From: Streptomyces sp. GESEQ-4
Lineage (GTDB): Bacteria; Actinomycetota; Actinomycetes; Streptomycetales; Streptomycetaceae
Length of the DNA: 64,000 bases
NCBI RefSeq assembly: GCF_017948455.1
Contig: NZ_JAFFSU010000037.1
Span: 1-64,000 of the forward strand
Reading direction: 5' to 3'
Below are positions 1-8,326 of the stretch, piece by piece (positions within the stretch are counted from its first letter, which is position 1; every line of letters starts with the position of its first letter). The translations under genes were made by a program, and so were the position numbers. The notes beneath the pieces were generated by a model. That model had not been told where the DNA came from. It saw only the letters and a program-made list of their open reading frames with translations, and did no database searches.

Positions 1-117
1 GGGGGGGGGGCCGGGGGGGGGGGGGGGGGGGGGGCGGGGGGGGGCCGGGGGGGGGGGGGGGGGGGGGGCGGGGGGGGGGCGGGGGGGGGGGGGGGGGGGG
101 GGGGGTGGGGGCGGGCG
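1..117. repeat. Poly-G low-complexity stretch (probable contig-end artefact)
   Basis: Nearly every base is G, with a few scattered C and T. No natural Streptomyces sequence of this length and purity is expected, and two-colour Illumina chemistry reports absent signal as G. I read it as unreliable sequence at a contig end or gap. Bases 118-287 are ordinary high-GC sequence in which I see no gene; any reading frame there has atypical composition. Confidence 0.8.
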
Positions 118-287
118 GTGGGGTGTGGGGCGGGGCCGTGCGGGGGGGTGTCCGTCCTCGGTCCGGCGGGTGCCGTTGGCCAGGAGGGGGCGTGTCTTGA
201 CGCCGGCCGCTGCGGGCGGACACCCCCCGGCACGTCCCCTTCCCGCCGTGCGCGGCTGCGGGGCCGTGGGGGTGCGCGTGCGTATGG

Positions 288-318
288 CGAAGCCCCCGCC
301 CGGTGGGCGGGGGCTTCG
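288..318 (-). terminator. Terminator downstream of purL
   Basis: A perfect 13-bp inverted repeat (288-300 against 306-318) with a 5-base loop lies 11 bases past the purL stop. It has no T tract, as is usual for Streptomyces terminators. Confidence 0.7.
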
Positions 319-328
319 GAGCCGGTGC

Positions 329-2587
329 CTACTTGAGCAGGGCCGGGATGGTGTTCTCGTGCGCCTCGCGCAGCTCGGCGAGGCTGAGGGTGAACTCGCC
401 CTGGAGCTCCACGGTGTCGCCGTCCACGACGCCGATCCGCGTGACCGGGAGGCCCCGTGCGCCGCACATGTCGTTGAAGCGGACCTCCTCGGAGCGCGGG
501 ACGGCGACGAGGGCGCGGCCCGCCGACTCGGAGAGGAGGAAGGTGAAGGCGTCGAGCCCGTCGGGGACGATGAGTCGCGCGCCCTTGCCGCCGAGCAGCG
601 CGGACTCGACCACGGCCTGGATGAGGCCGCCGTCGGACAGGTCGTGCGCGGAGTCGATCATGCCGTCGCGGGAGGCGGAGATCAGGATCTCGGCCAGGAG
701 GCGCTCCCGCTCCAGGTCGACCTGGGGCGGGAGGCCGCCCAGGTGGTCGTGGACGACCTGCGACCAGGCCGAGCCGCCGAACTCCTCACGCGTGTCGCCG
801 AGGAGGTAGAGCAGCTGCCCCTCCTCCTGGAAGGCGACCGGCGTGCGGCGCGCGACGTCGTCGATCACGCCGAGGACCGCCACGACCGGGGTGGGGTGGA
901 TGGCCACCTCGCCCGTCTGGTTGTAGAGGGAGACGTTGCCGCCCGTCACCGGGGTGCCGAGCTGCTGGCAGGCGTCCGCGAGACCCCGTACCGCCTCTGC
1001 GAACTGCCACATCACCGCCGGGTCCTCGGGCGAGCCGAAGTTCAGGCAGTCAGAGACGGCGAGCGGTTTGGCGCCGGTGGTGGCGACATTGCGGTACGCC
1101 TCCGCCAGCGCCAGCTGGGCACCGTGGTACGGGTCCAGCTTCGCGTACCGGCCGTTGCCGTCCGTGGCGATCGCTACGCCGAGGCCACTCGCCTCGTCGA
1201 TGCGGATCATCCCGGAGTCCTCGGGCTGCGCCAGCACCGTGTTGCCCTGCACGAAGTGGTCGTACTGGGAGGTGATCCAGGACTTGGAGGCCTGGTTGGG
1301 GGAGGCGACCAGCTTCAGGACCTGGTCTTTCAGCTCCTCCGAAGTGGCCGGTCGCGCAAGCTTGTTGGCATCGTCCGCCTGGAGGGCGTCCTGCCAGGAC
1401 GGGCGGGCGTACGGGCGCTCGTAGACCGGGCCCTCGTGCGCGACCGTGCGCGGGTCGACGTCGACGATCTTGCCGCCGTGCCAGTAGATCTCCAGACGGT
1501 CGCCGTCCGTCACCTCACCGATGACGGTCGCGATGACGTCCCACTTGTCGCAGATCTCCAGGAAACGGGCGACCTTCCCCGGCTCGACGACCGCGCACAT
1601 GCGTTCCTGCGACTCGCTCATGAGGATCTCCTCGGGCGAGAGGGTCGAGTCGCGCAGGGGTACGTCGTCCAGGGTGACGCGCATGCCGCCCGAGCCGTTC
1701 GACGCCAGCTCGGACGTGGCGCAGGACAGGCCCGCCGCGCCGAGGTCCTGGATGCCGACGACCAGCTTCTCGGCGAAGGCTTCCAAGGTGCACTCGATGA
1801 GGAGCTTCTCCTGGAAGGGGTCGCCGACCTGGACGGCGGGGCGCTTGGAGGGCTTTGCGTCGTCGAAGGTCTCCGAGGCGAGGATGGACGCGCCGCCGAT
1901 GCCGTCGCCGCCCGTGCGGGCGCCGTACAGGATGACCTTGTTGCCCGCGCCGGACGCCTTCGCGAGGTGGATGTCCTCGTGCCGCATCACACCGATGGCA
2001 CCGGCGTTGACCAGCGGGTTGCCCTGGTAGCAGGCGTCGAAGACGACCTCGCCGCCGATGTTCGGCAGGCCCAGGCAGTTGCCGTAGCCGCCGATGCCGG
2101 CGACGACACCGGGCAGTACGCGCTTGGTGTCGGGGTGATCGGCCGCACCGAAGCGGAGGGGGTCCACGACGGCTACCGGCCTGGCGCCCATCGCGATGAT
2201 GTCGCGCACGATGCCGCCGACGCCCGTGGCCGCGCCCTGGTAGGGCTCGACGTAGGAGGGGTGGTTGTGCGACTCGACCTTGAAGGTGACCGCGTAGCCC
2301 TGGCCGACGTCCACCACGCCCGCGTTCTCGCCGATGCCGACGAGCATCGCGTCGGACTCGGGGGCCTTCTCGCCGAACTGGCGCAGATGGACCTTGGAGG
2401 ACTTGTACGAGCAGTGCTCGGACCACATGACGGAGTACATGGCCAGCTCGGCACCGGTGGGCCGACGGCCGAGGATCTCCACGACCCTCTCGTACTCGTC
2501 CTTCTTCAGGCCGAGTTCGGCCCAGGGCAGCTCGACGTCGGGGGTCGCGGCCGCGTGCTCGACCGTGTCCAGAGGCGTCCGGCTCAT
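329..2587 (-). CDS. purL: Phosphoribosylformylglycinamidine synthase subunit PurL
   Basis: This is the ATP-dependent synthetase subunit of FGAM synthase, the fourth step of de novo purine synthesis. It converts FGAR to FGAM with ammonia delivered from PurQ. The 752-residue product is the short PurL form that works with PurS and PurQ. It contains the motif MWSEHCSYKSSKVHLR near residue 53 and two AIRS-type synthetase halves. The frame is open well upstream, but the ATG at 2587 is chosen because it overlaps the purQ stop as ATGA and gives the family N-terminus. It is the last gene of purS-purQ-purL. The order and position match SCO4079 of S. coelicolor (recollection). Confidence 0.97.
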   Translation of the reverse strand: MSRTPLDTVEHAAATPDVELPWAELGLKKDEYERVVEILGRRPTGAELAMYSVMWSEHCSYKSSKVHLRQFGEKAPESDAMLVGIGENAGVVDVGQGYAVTFKVESHNHPSYVEPYQGAATGVGGIVRDIIAMGARPVAVVDPLRFGAADHPDTKRVLPGVVAGIGGYGNCLGLPNIGGEVVFDACYQGNPLVNAGAIGVMRHEDIHLAKASGAGNKVILYGARTGGDGIGGASILASETFDDAKPSKRPAVQVGDPFQEKLLIECTLEAFAEKLVVGIQDLGAAGLSCATSELASNGSGGMRVTLDDVPLRDSTLSPEEILMSESQERMCAVVEPGKVARFLEICDKWDVIATVIGEVTDGDRLEIYWHGGKIVDVDPRTVAHEGPVYERPYARPSWQDALQADDANKLARPATSEELKDQVLKLVASPNQASKSWITSQYDHFVQGNTVLAQPEDSGMIRIDEASGLGVAIATDGNGRYAKLDPYHGAQLALAEAYRNVATTGAKPLAVSDCLNFGSPEDPAVMWQFAEAVRGLADACQQLGTPVTGGNVSLYNQTGEVAIHPTPVVAVLGVIDDVARRTPVAFQEEGQLLYLLGDTREEFGGSAWSQVVHDHLGGLPPQVDLERERLLAEILISASRDGMIDSAHDLSDGGLIQAVVESALLGGKGARLIVPDGLDAFTFLLSESAGRALVAVPRSEEVRFNDMCGARGLPVTRIGVVDGDTVELQGEFTLSLAELREAHENTIPALLK

Positions 2588-3264
2588 GCGTTGACCAGCT
2601 TCTTGAGGATCGAGGTGAAGAAGGGGAGGCCGTCGGTGCGGCCCGTGCCGATGAGGGGTTCTACCGCGTGCTCGGGGTGCGGCATCAGGCCTACGACGTT
2701 GCCGGCCTCGTTGGTGATGCCGGCGATGTCGCGGAGGCTGCCGTTCGGGTTGAAGTCCAGGTAGCGGAAAGCGACCCGGCCCTCGGCCTCCAGCTTGTCG
2801 AGGGTGTACTCGTCGGCGACGTACCGGCCGTCCATGTTCTTCAGCGGGATGTGGATCTCCTGGTCGGCCGAGTAGTCGGTGGTCCAGGCGGTGTTCGCGT
2901 TCTCCACCCGCAGTTTCTGGTCGCGGCAGATGAAGTGGAGGTGGTCGTTGCCGAGCATCCCGCCCGGGAGGAGGTGGGCCTCGGTGAGGATCTGGAAGCC
3001 GTTGCAGATGCCGAGGACCGGGAGGCCCGCCTTCGCCTGCTCGATGAGGGGCTCCATCACCGGCGAGAAGCGCGCGATGGCACCGGCGCGCAGATAGTCG
3101 CCGTAGGAGAAACCACCGCACAGCACCACGGCGTCGACCTGGTGGAGGTCCTTGTCCTTGTGCCAGAGGGCGACCGGTTCGGCGCCCGCGAGGCGGATCG
3201 CGCGCTGGGTGTCCCGGTCGTCGAGGCTGCCCGGGAAAGTGACGACGCCAATACGAGCGGTCAC
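2584..3264 (-). CDS. purQ: Phosphoribosylformylglycinamidine synthase subunit PurQ
   Basis: This is the class I glutamine amidotransferase subunit of FGAM synthase. It hydrolyses glutamine and channels ammonia to PurL. The 226-residue protein has the nucleophile elbow PVLGICNGFQ with Cys87, and a His-Glu pair near the C-terminus (MPHPEH), completing the triad. It starts with GTG at 3264, overlapping the purS stop as GTGA, and its own stop overlaps the purL start as ATGA. The three subunits are therefore translationally coupled, which suits the PurSQL complex. Confidence 0.97.
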   Translation of the reverse strand: MTARIGVVTFPGSLDDRDTQRAIRLAGAEPVALWHKDKDLHQVDAVVLCGGFSYGDYLRAGAIARFSPVMEPLIEQAKAGLPVLGICNGFQILTEAHLLPGGMLGNDHLHFICRDQKLRVENANTAWTTDYSADQEIHIPLKNMDGRYVADEYTLDKLEAEGRVAFRYLDFNPNGSLRDIAGITNEAGNVVGLMPHPEHAVEPLIGTGRTDGLPFFTSILKKLVNA

Positions 3265-3524
3265 TTCACGGCCTCCGCGACTTCCTCGATCCGGACGGTG
3301 AAGTTCTCGATCACGGTGTTGGCGAGGAAGGATTCCGCGAGTTCGTGGATGCGGGCGAGCGTGGCCTCGTCGACCGGCCCGTCAACTTCCAGTTCGAATC
3401 GCTTTCCCTGACGTACGTCCGAGATGCCTTCGAAACCCAGCCGCGGCAGTGCGCGCTGCACCGCCTGGCCCTGGGGGTCGAGGATCTCCGGCTTGAGCAT
3501 GACGTCGACTACGACGCGTGCCAC
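3261..3524 (-). CDS. purS: Phosphoribosylformylglycinamidine synthase subunit PurS
   Basis: This is the small subunit that bridges PurQ and PurL and permits ammonia transfer. The sequence (VVVDVMLKPEILDPQGQAV, then LPRLGF) is typical of PurS. Two GTG codons, at 3530 and 3524, could start it. The Shine-Dalgarno GGGAG sits immediately against the first but 5 bases before the second, so I prefer 3524, giving 87 residues; 3530 would give 89. It is the first gene of the purSQL operon, and its promoter must lie in the 279-bp gap shared with lsrL. Confidence 0.94.
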   Translation of the reverse strand: MARVVVDVMLKPEILDPQGQAVQRALPRLGFEGISDVRQGKRFELEVDGPVDEATLARIHELAESFLANTVIENFTVRIEEVAEAVK

Positions 3525-3552
3525 TGGCACTCCCGGTGTTGTGGTGCTGAGC

Positions 3553-3619
3553 AGGTTCCTACAGTGGCTTCAGACTACCCGCACGAAATTTCTACGCGCG
3601 TCGACTTGTAGGTTCCTAC
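3553..3619. promoter_or_regulatory. Divergent purS/lsrL control region with repeated AGGTTCCTAC
   Basis: The decamer AGGTTCCTAC occurs at 3553-3562 and again at 3610-3619. The second copy forms the inverted repeat GTAGG-TT-CCTAC (3608-3619). On the minus strand the copies read GTAGGAACCT and could contain a TANNNT -10 box for purS. No regulator is identified. The rest of the gap (3620-3803) holds the presumed lsrL promoter, which I could not place. Confidence 0.4.
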
Positions 3620-3803
3620 GTGATCGCTGTCACGATCCGGCATCGGAAGCCGCCTTCACGAAAATTTCCGGGAAAGATCCCCGATCGACACCCGGATACC
3701 CATTGCGCTCGGACACGCGGACAGATTTAGTCGGTCTTCACAATGCATTGCCGGGCACTGTACAAATGAATTGGCAAAGTGCCGCATGAAGGGACCGATA
3801 TTC

Positions 3804-4121
3804 GTGGCGCAGAAGGTCGTGGTCACCCTCTTTGACGACATCGACGGTTCAGAAGCGGCGGAGACGATCGCTTTCGGACTCGACGGCAAGTCGTACGAGA
3901 TCGACCTGAATCAAGCCAATGCCAAGAAACTGCGTAAGGCGCTCGCGCCGTACGTGGAGGCCGGCCGGAAGCGGTCGCGGTCCGGCAAGGCGTACCGGCA
4001 GACCGAGGTCGCCCCCGACCCGGCAGCGGTCCGGGCCTGGGCCCAGGCCCACAAGATGGAGGTGCCGGCGCGCGGCCGGATCCCCAAGAAGGTCTACGAG
4101 GCGTTCGCCGCCGCCCAGTGA
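3804..4121 (+). CDS. lsrL: Lsr2-family nucleoid-associated protein LsrL
   Basis: This small nucleoid protein of the Lsr2 family bridges DNA and silences AT-rich genes as a xenogeneic silencer. The 105-residue product has the N-terminal beta dimerisation region (VVVTLFDDIDGSEA, FGLDGKSYEIDL), a basic linker, and a C-terminal DNA-binding domain with the AT-hook-like RGR at residues 90-92. The GTG at 3804 is preceded by GAAGGGA and gives the canonical start AQKVVVTLF; in-frame ATG codons at 3771 and 3786 would add atypical residues. Streptomyces carry two paralogues, Lsr2 and LsrL; the position beside purSQL matches LsrL (SCO4076, recollection). Confidence 0.9.
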   Translation: MAQKVVVTLFDDIDGSEAAETIAFGLDGKSYEIDLNQANAKKLRKALAPYVEAGRKRSRSGKAYRQTEVAPDPAAVRAWAQAHKMEVPARGRIPKKVYEAFAAAQ

Positions 4122-4176
4122 GGTGCCGACCGCCGTTGTCCTCAGGATGCGCCAGCGGGCCCTGAGGGCAACCGAC

Positions 4177-4207
4177 TTGCGCTGCACCCCTCCAGATCAG
4201 TTAGAGT
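4177..4207 (+). promoter_or_regulatory. Possible tRNA-Gly promoter
   Basis: TTGCGC at 4177-4182 and TAGAGT at 4202-4207 resemble -35 and -10 boxes. They lie about 50 bases before the first tRNA-Gly. The 19-bp spacer is longer than ideal. Confidence 0.35.
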
Positions 4208-4258
4208 CTGGAGCACGCCGCCGGGCAGGGCCGAAAAGGTCCAGCTCACGGAGTACAC

Positions 4259-4330
4259 GCGGGTGTAGTTCAGTAGTAGAACATCCCCCTTCCAGGGGGA
4301 AGGCGCAGTGTGCAATTCCTGTCACCCGCT
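4259..4330 (+). tRNA. tRNA-Gly(TCC)
   Basis: A 72-nt cloverleaf. The acceptor arms GCGGGTG and CACCCGC pair perfectly, the anticodon stem TCCCC/GGGGA encloses the loop CTTCCAG with anticodon TCC, and the T arm contains the usual TTC-like loop. CCA is not encoded. It is followed 80 bases later by tRNA-Gly(GCC), so the two may be cotranscribed. Confidence 0.95.
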
Positions 4331-4410
4331 CCGCACCGCCGTCCGGACCACTGTTGTGGATCAGGTAGGCTGGTGCTCGCGCCGATCGGTGAGAGCCGGT
4401 CGGATGCAAT

Positions 4411-4483
4411 GCGGACGTAGCTCAGTTGGTAGAGCGCAACCTTGCCAAGGTTGAGGTCGCGAGTTCGAGCCTCGTCGTCCGCT
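4411..4483 (+). tRNA. tRNA-Gly(GCC), copy 1
   Basis: A 73-nt cloverleaf with acceptor arms GCGGACG/CGTCCGC and anticodon loop containing GCC (CTTGCCAA). It is identical to the copy at 8209-8281. CCA is not encoded. Confidence 0.97.
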
Positions 4484-4494
4484 CTCTTTCGAAG

Positions 4495-4523
4495 ACCCCG
4501 GTCGATCCGACCGGGGTTTTTTC
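4495..4523 (+). terminator. tRNA-Gly terminator
   Basis: ACCCCGGTCG and CGACCGGGGT form a 10-bp stem around a short loop, followed by a run of T. This is one of the few classic intrinsic terminators in the window. Confidence 0.9.
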
Positions 4524-4612
4524 GCATCCTCGGGCGTTCGCCTGACATTTGTCATGTCGAGTGATGACAGCGTGCACTGCTTCCGGGCCCGGTCCGACGG
4601 GACGCTGAAGGC

Positions 4613-5572
4613 ATGGACTCAAACGAACACGAGCACGTGATCGAGGTCACCGACCTGCGACGGGTGTACGGGGGCGGGTTCGAGGCCGTGCGCGGTGTCA
4701 CCTTCTCCGTGGCCCGCGGCGAACTCTTCGCACTCCTCGGCACCAACGGAGCCGGCAAGACGTCGACCGTCGAACTGCTGGAGGGCCTCGCCGCCCCCGC
4801 CGGGGGCCGGGTGCGGGTGCTGGGCCACGACCCGTACGCCGATCGGGCCGTCGTACGACCGCGCACCGGGGTGATGCTGCAGGAGGGCGGGTTTCCGTCC
4901 GAGCTGACCGTCGCCGAGACCGCGCGGATGTGGGCGGCCTGCACGAGCGGGGCGCGGCCGGTGGACGAGGCGCTGGGACTGGTCGGGCTGTCGCGGCGGA
5001 CCGGCGTACGGGTGAAGCAGCTGTCCGGTGGTGAGCGGCGGCGCCTGGATCTCGCGCTTGCGCTGCTCGGCAACCCGGAGGTGCTGTTCCTGGACGAGCC
5101 GACGACCGGGATGGATGCCGAAGGGCGCCGGGACACCTGGGAGTTGGTGCGGTCGCTGCGCGAGGGCGGTACGACCGTCCTGCTGACCACTCACTATCTG
5201 GAGGAGGCCGAGCAGCTCGCCGACGGGCTGGCGATCATGCACGAGGGGTGGATCGCGGCGGCCGGCACGCCCGAGGAGGTGACGGCGTCCCAGCCGTCCC
5301 GGATCTCCTTCGAGCTGCCCCTGGGGTACTTCGTCGGGGATCTGCCGCCGCTCGGTGAGCTGGGGGTGAGCGGACACGAGGTGGACGGACGCGTCGTACG
5401 GCTGCGGACCCAGGAGCTGCAGCGGACCGCCACCGGGGTGCTGATGTGGGCCGCGCGGGCCGGGGTCGAGCTGCACCGCCTCGATGTACGCCCGGCCTCG
5501 CTGGAAGAGGCGTTTCTGGGGATCGCCCGGAAGGCGCACGACGCACCCGCCGCCGAGAAGGAGTACGTGTGA
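4613..5572 (+). CDS. ABC transporter ATP-binding protein (drug/lipid exporter type)
   Basis: This is the ATPase subunit of a two-gene ABC exporter of the DrrA/CcmA type. In 319 residues it shows Walker A GTNGAGKT (43-50), the signature LSGGE (137-141), Walker B with VLFLDEP (157-163), and the switch histidine region LLTTHYLEEAE. It overlaps the permease gene (stop 5570-5572, next GTG 5569), so the two are coupled. The downstream kinase and regulator suggest that the exporter is controlled by an envelope-sensing two-component system. The substrate cannot be read from the sequence. Confidence 0.92.
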   Translation: MDSNEHEHVIEVTDLRRVYGGGFEAVRGVTFSVARGELFALLGTNGAGKTSTVELLEGLAAPAGGRVRVLGHDPYADRAVVRPRTGVMLQEGGFPSELTVAETARMWAACTSGARPVDEALGLVGLSRRTGVRVKQLSGGERRRLDLALALLGNPEVLFLDEPTTGMDAEGRRDTWELVRSLREGGTTVLLTTHYLEEAEQLADGLAIMHEGWIAAAGTPEEVTASQPSRISFELPLGYFVGDLPPLGELGVSGHEVDGRVVRLRTQELQRTATGVLMWAARAGVELHRLDVRPASLEEAFLGIARKAHDAPAAEKEYV

Positions 5573-6342
5573 GTACCGTGACCACTCCCGCGGGGCGCAT
5601 GACCGCCCTCGCCCGCGCCGAGCTGACGCTGCTGGGGCGCAGCAAGGCCACGCTCGTCTCGGCGCTGTTCGTACCGCTGGTGATCCCGATCAGTGTGCGG
5701 TCGGCGTTTCCGGAGTCGGAGCTCGAGGACGTCGGGCTCACCGTCGGGCTGGTGATGCTGAACGCCGCGATCGGTTTCTCGCTGCTGTTCGCCGTGTACT
5801 CGGCGCTGGTCGGCGTCTTCACCGCGCGGCGTGAGGAACTCGTCCTCAAGCGGCTGCGCACGGGGGAGCTGCGGGACACGGAGATCCTGGCGGGTGCCGC
5901 GACGCCGGCCGCGGTGATCGGGCTGGCGCAGTGCCTGCTGCTGGCGGTCGGCTGCACGGTTCTGCTCGACATCCCGGCGCCCAAGGCCGTGTATCTCGCC
6001 GTCCTGGGCGTGCTGTTGGGCGTGGTGATGTGTGTGGCGCTCGCGGCCGTCACCGCCAGCTACTCGCGGACCGTGGAGAGCGCGCAGGTCACCACGCTGC
6101 CCCTGCTGTTCATCTCGATGCTCGGCTCCGGTATCGCCATCCCGCTGGAGATTCTGCCCGACCGGCTGGCCTCCGTCCTGGAGCTGCTGCCGCTGTCGCC
6201 GGTGATGAAGCTGGTGCAGGGCGGCTGGAGCGGGGACCTCTCGGCGAGCGAGGCGCTCGGCTCCATGACGCTCGCGCTGGCCTGGACCCTGGTCGCGGTG
6301 TTTGCTGTACGGCGGTGGTTCCGGTGGGAGCCGCGGCACTGA
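5569..6342 (+). CDS. ABC transporter permease (ABC-2 type)
   Basis: This is the membrane subunit partnering the preceding ATPase. The 257-residue product has about six hydrophobic segments and ABC-2-like features (FAVYSALVGVFTARREELVLKRL cannot be quoted in full; its core is TARREELVLKRLRTG). The GTG at 5569 overlaps the ATPase stop; the open frame extends upstream only as a shadow of that gene. The kinase gene follows after a 17-base gap, giving a four-gene operon. Confidence 0.9.
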   Translation: MSTVTTPAGRMTALARAELTLLGRSKATLVSALFVPLVIPISVRSAFPESELEDVGLTVGLVMLNAAIGFSLLFAVYSALVGVFTARREELVLKRLRTGELRDTEILAGAATPAAVIGLAQCLLLAVGCTVLLDIPAPKAVYLAVLGVLLGVVMCVALAAVTASYSRTVESAQVTTLPLLFISMLGSGIAIPLEILPDRLASVLELLPLSPVMKLVQGGWSGDLSASEALGSMTLALAWTLVAVFAVRRWFRWEPRH

Positions 6343-6359
6343 CGGACGGGAGCGTGGGT

Positions 6360-7580
6360 ATGCGGGGGCCGGAGGGCTGGTGGCGGGGGAAGAGCACGCC
6401 GGCGAAGGTGGAGACGTATACGCGGTGGTCCTACCACAGCCTCCCGGCGGTCGAGGTCGCGACCGTCGGGCTGGCCGTCTTCGGCAACGCGGGGCTCCAG
6501 CTCGCGGGGTGGCTGTTCGCGGCGGTGTGCGCGCACGCCCTGCTCGGCACGGTCACCGTCGCCCGGGCGCTCGACTGGACGCGCGGACGCCGCCCGCAGC
6601 CCCTGCGGCTGCTGTGGGCGCTGGGGGTGGTCACGGCACTGATCGCGGTCGGCGCGCTGCTCCTCGCCGATCGCAGTCCGGGCGACTCCGACGCCGACAC
6701 CGCGGCCGGCAGCATCTTCGGCACGGTGGTGATCTCCGGTGTCGGCATCATCGCGCTCGGCATCCGCCGCCGCCGTGTGCTGATGCTGGTGGCGGGTTTC
6801 ACCGCGGGCGCCGCTCTTGTGCCGCTCCTGCTGGGTGCCCCCGGAGACGCCGTGCTGGCCACGGCTGTCGCGGTACTGGCCGGGTCCGGCTTCATGTCCT
6901 TCGCGTCCGTCTTCTCCGTCTGGCTGCTCAACGCCGTCTACGCACTCGGCGATGCCCGGGAGACCCGCGCCCGGCTCGCCGTCGCCGAGGAGCGGCTCCG
7001 CTTCGGGCGGGATCTGCATGACGTGATGGGGCGGAATCTCGCGGTGATCGCGTTGAAGAGCGAGCTGGCGGTGCAGTTGGCGCGACGAGGGCGGCCTGAG
7101 GCCGTGGAACAGATGATCGAGGTGCAGAGGATCGCGCATGAGTCGCAGCGGGAGGTGCGGGATGTCGTACGGGGGTATCGGGAGTCCGACCTGTCCGTCG
7201 AACTCGCCGGTGCGCGGGGGGTGTTGACCGCAGCCGGGATCGACTGCGAGGTGTCCGGCTCGATCGAAGGGCTGCCGGTCGCCGTGCAGTCGGCGCTCGG
7301 GTGGGTGGTGCGTGAGGCGACGACGAATGTGCTGCGGCACGGGGACGCACGGCGCTGTGAGGTGTCCGTGCGGAGGAGGGAGGGGCGGGTGGTACTGACC
7401 GTGGAGAACGACGGGGCCCGTACGGCGTCCGGCTCCGGGGGTTCAGGGCTGGCGGGGCTGCGGGAGCGGCTGGCGGCGGTGGACGGGACGCTGGAGGCAG
7501 GACCGGTGCGGGAGGGCGTGTTCCGGCTGGTGGCCGAGGTGCCGGTGACTGCGGCCGTGGTCAGTGGGGTCGCATCATGA
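6360..7580 (+). CDS. Sensor histidine kinase, DesK/HisKA_3 type
   Basis: This membrane sensor kinase has about five to six transmembrane segments in residues 25-195, then a dimerisation and phosphoacceptor helix with RDLHDVMGRN (His220). A small HATPase domain follows, with the N box VREATTNVLRHG and the G box GSGGSGLAGL. The architecture is that of DesK, which senses membrane state. The ATG at 6360 is chosen for the GGGAG 8 bases upstream, giving 406 residues. The gene overlaps the response regulator as ATGA. Adjacency to the ABC exporter suggests control of it. Confidence 0.9.
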   Translation: MRGPEGWWRGKSTPAKVETYTRWSYHSLPAVEVATVGLAVFGNAGLQLAGWLFAAVCAHALLGTVTVARALDWTRGRRPQPLRLLWALGVVTALIAVGALLLADRSPGDSDADTAAGSIFGTVVISGVGIIALGIRRRRVLMLVAGFTAGAALVPLLLGAPGDAVLATAVAVLAGSGFMSFASVFSVWLLNAVYALGDARETRARLAVAEERLRFGRDLHDVMGRNLAVIALKSELAVQLARRGRPEAVEQMIEVQRIAHESQREVRDVVRGYRESDLSVELAGARGVLTAAGIDCEVSGSIEGLPVAVQSALGWVVREATTNVLRHGDARRCEVSVRRREGRVVLTVENDGARTASGSGGSGLAGLRERLAAVDGTLEAGPVREGVFRLVAEVPVTAAVVSGVAS

Positions 7581-8185
7581 CCGTCCGGCTGTTGCTCGCT
7601 GACGACGAGCACCTCATCCGGGGTGCGCTCGCCGCGCTGCTCGCGCTGGAGGACGACCTCCTGATCGTCGCCGAGGCGGCCACCGGACCGGAGGCGCTGG
7701 CGATGGCCCGGGCGCATGCGCCGGACGTCGCCGTGCTCGATCTTCAGATGCCTGGCGCCGACGGTGTGAAGGTCGCCACATCGCTACGGACCGAACTGCC
7801 TCAGTGCCAGGTGCTGATCGTGACCAGTCATGGCCGGCCGGGGCATCTGAAGCGGGCGCTCGCGGCCGGTGTGCGCGGGTTCGTCCCGAAGACGGTGAGC
7901 GCGCGGCGGCTCGCGGAGGTCATCCGCACGGTGCACGCCGGGAACCGTTACGTCGACCCGGAGTTGGCCGCCGACGCGATCTCCGCCGGGGACTCGCCGC
8001 TGACCGCGCGCGAGGCCGAGGTGCTGGAACTCGCCGCCGACGGGGCGCCCGTATCGGAGATCGCGGAGCGGGCGGCGCTGTCGCAGGGGACTGTTCGGAA
8101 CTATCTGTCGTCGGCCGTCTCCAAGCTCGGGGCGGAGAACCGGCATGCGGCGGTACGGCTCGCACGTGAGCGAGGTTGGGTATAG
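7577..8185 (+). CDS. Response regulator, NarL/LuxR family (DesR-like)
   Basis: This 202-residue regulator has a receiver domain with acidic pocket ADDEH (residues 8-12), phosphoacceptor Asp55 in VLDLQMPG, and conserved Lys in PKTVS. A LuxR-type helix-turn-helix follows (LTAREAEVLELAADGAPVSE, about residues 139-200). Its start overlaps the kinase stop. It probably controls the upstream ABC operon. A second tRNA-Gly(GCC) begins 23 bases after its stop. Confidence 0.93.
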   Translation: MTVRLLLADDEHLIRGALAALLALEDDLLIVAEAATGPEALAMARAHAPDVAVLDLQMPGADGVKVATSLRTELPQCQVLIVTSHGRPGHLKRALAAGVRGFVPKTVSARRLAEVIRTVHAGNRYVDPELAADAISAGDSPLTAREAEVLELAADGAPVSEIAERAALSQGTVRNYLSSAVSKLGAENRHAAVRLARERGWV

Positions 8186-8208
8186 TTGCTCTCGCGCCAC
8201 GGCGCAGT

Positions 8209-8281
8209 GCGGACGTAGCTCAGTTGGTAGAGCGCAACCTTGCCAAGGTTGAGGTCGCGAGTTCGAGCCTCGTCGTCCGCT
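8209..8281 (+). tRNA. tRNA-Gly(GCC), copy 2
   Basis: Identical over all 73 nt to the copy at 4411-4483, with the same orientation. The two copies bracket the ABC/two-component operon. Confidence 0.97.
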
Positions 8282-8289
8282 CTGTGTGA

Positions 8290-8320
8290 GACCCCGGTCG
8301 GTTCCTCCGACCGGGGTCTT
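8290..8320. terminator. Bidirectional terminator between tRNA-Gly and purC
   Basis: AGACCCCGGTCGG and CCGACCGGGGTCT form a 13-bp stem with a 5-base loop. It lies between a rightward tRNA and the leftward purC, only 7 bases from the purC stop, so it can serve both. Confidence 0.8.
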
Positions 8321-8326
8321 CCGCGT

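Noticed and set aside
125..2764. 879-residue open frame on the plus strand across purL
   Set aside because: It is the antisense shadow of purL and purQ; such long antisense frames are normal at this GC content and the minus-strand proteins are unmistakable.
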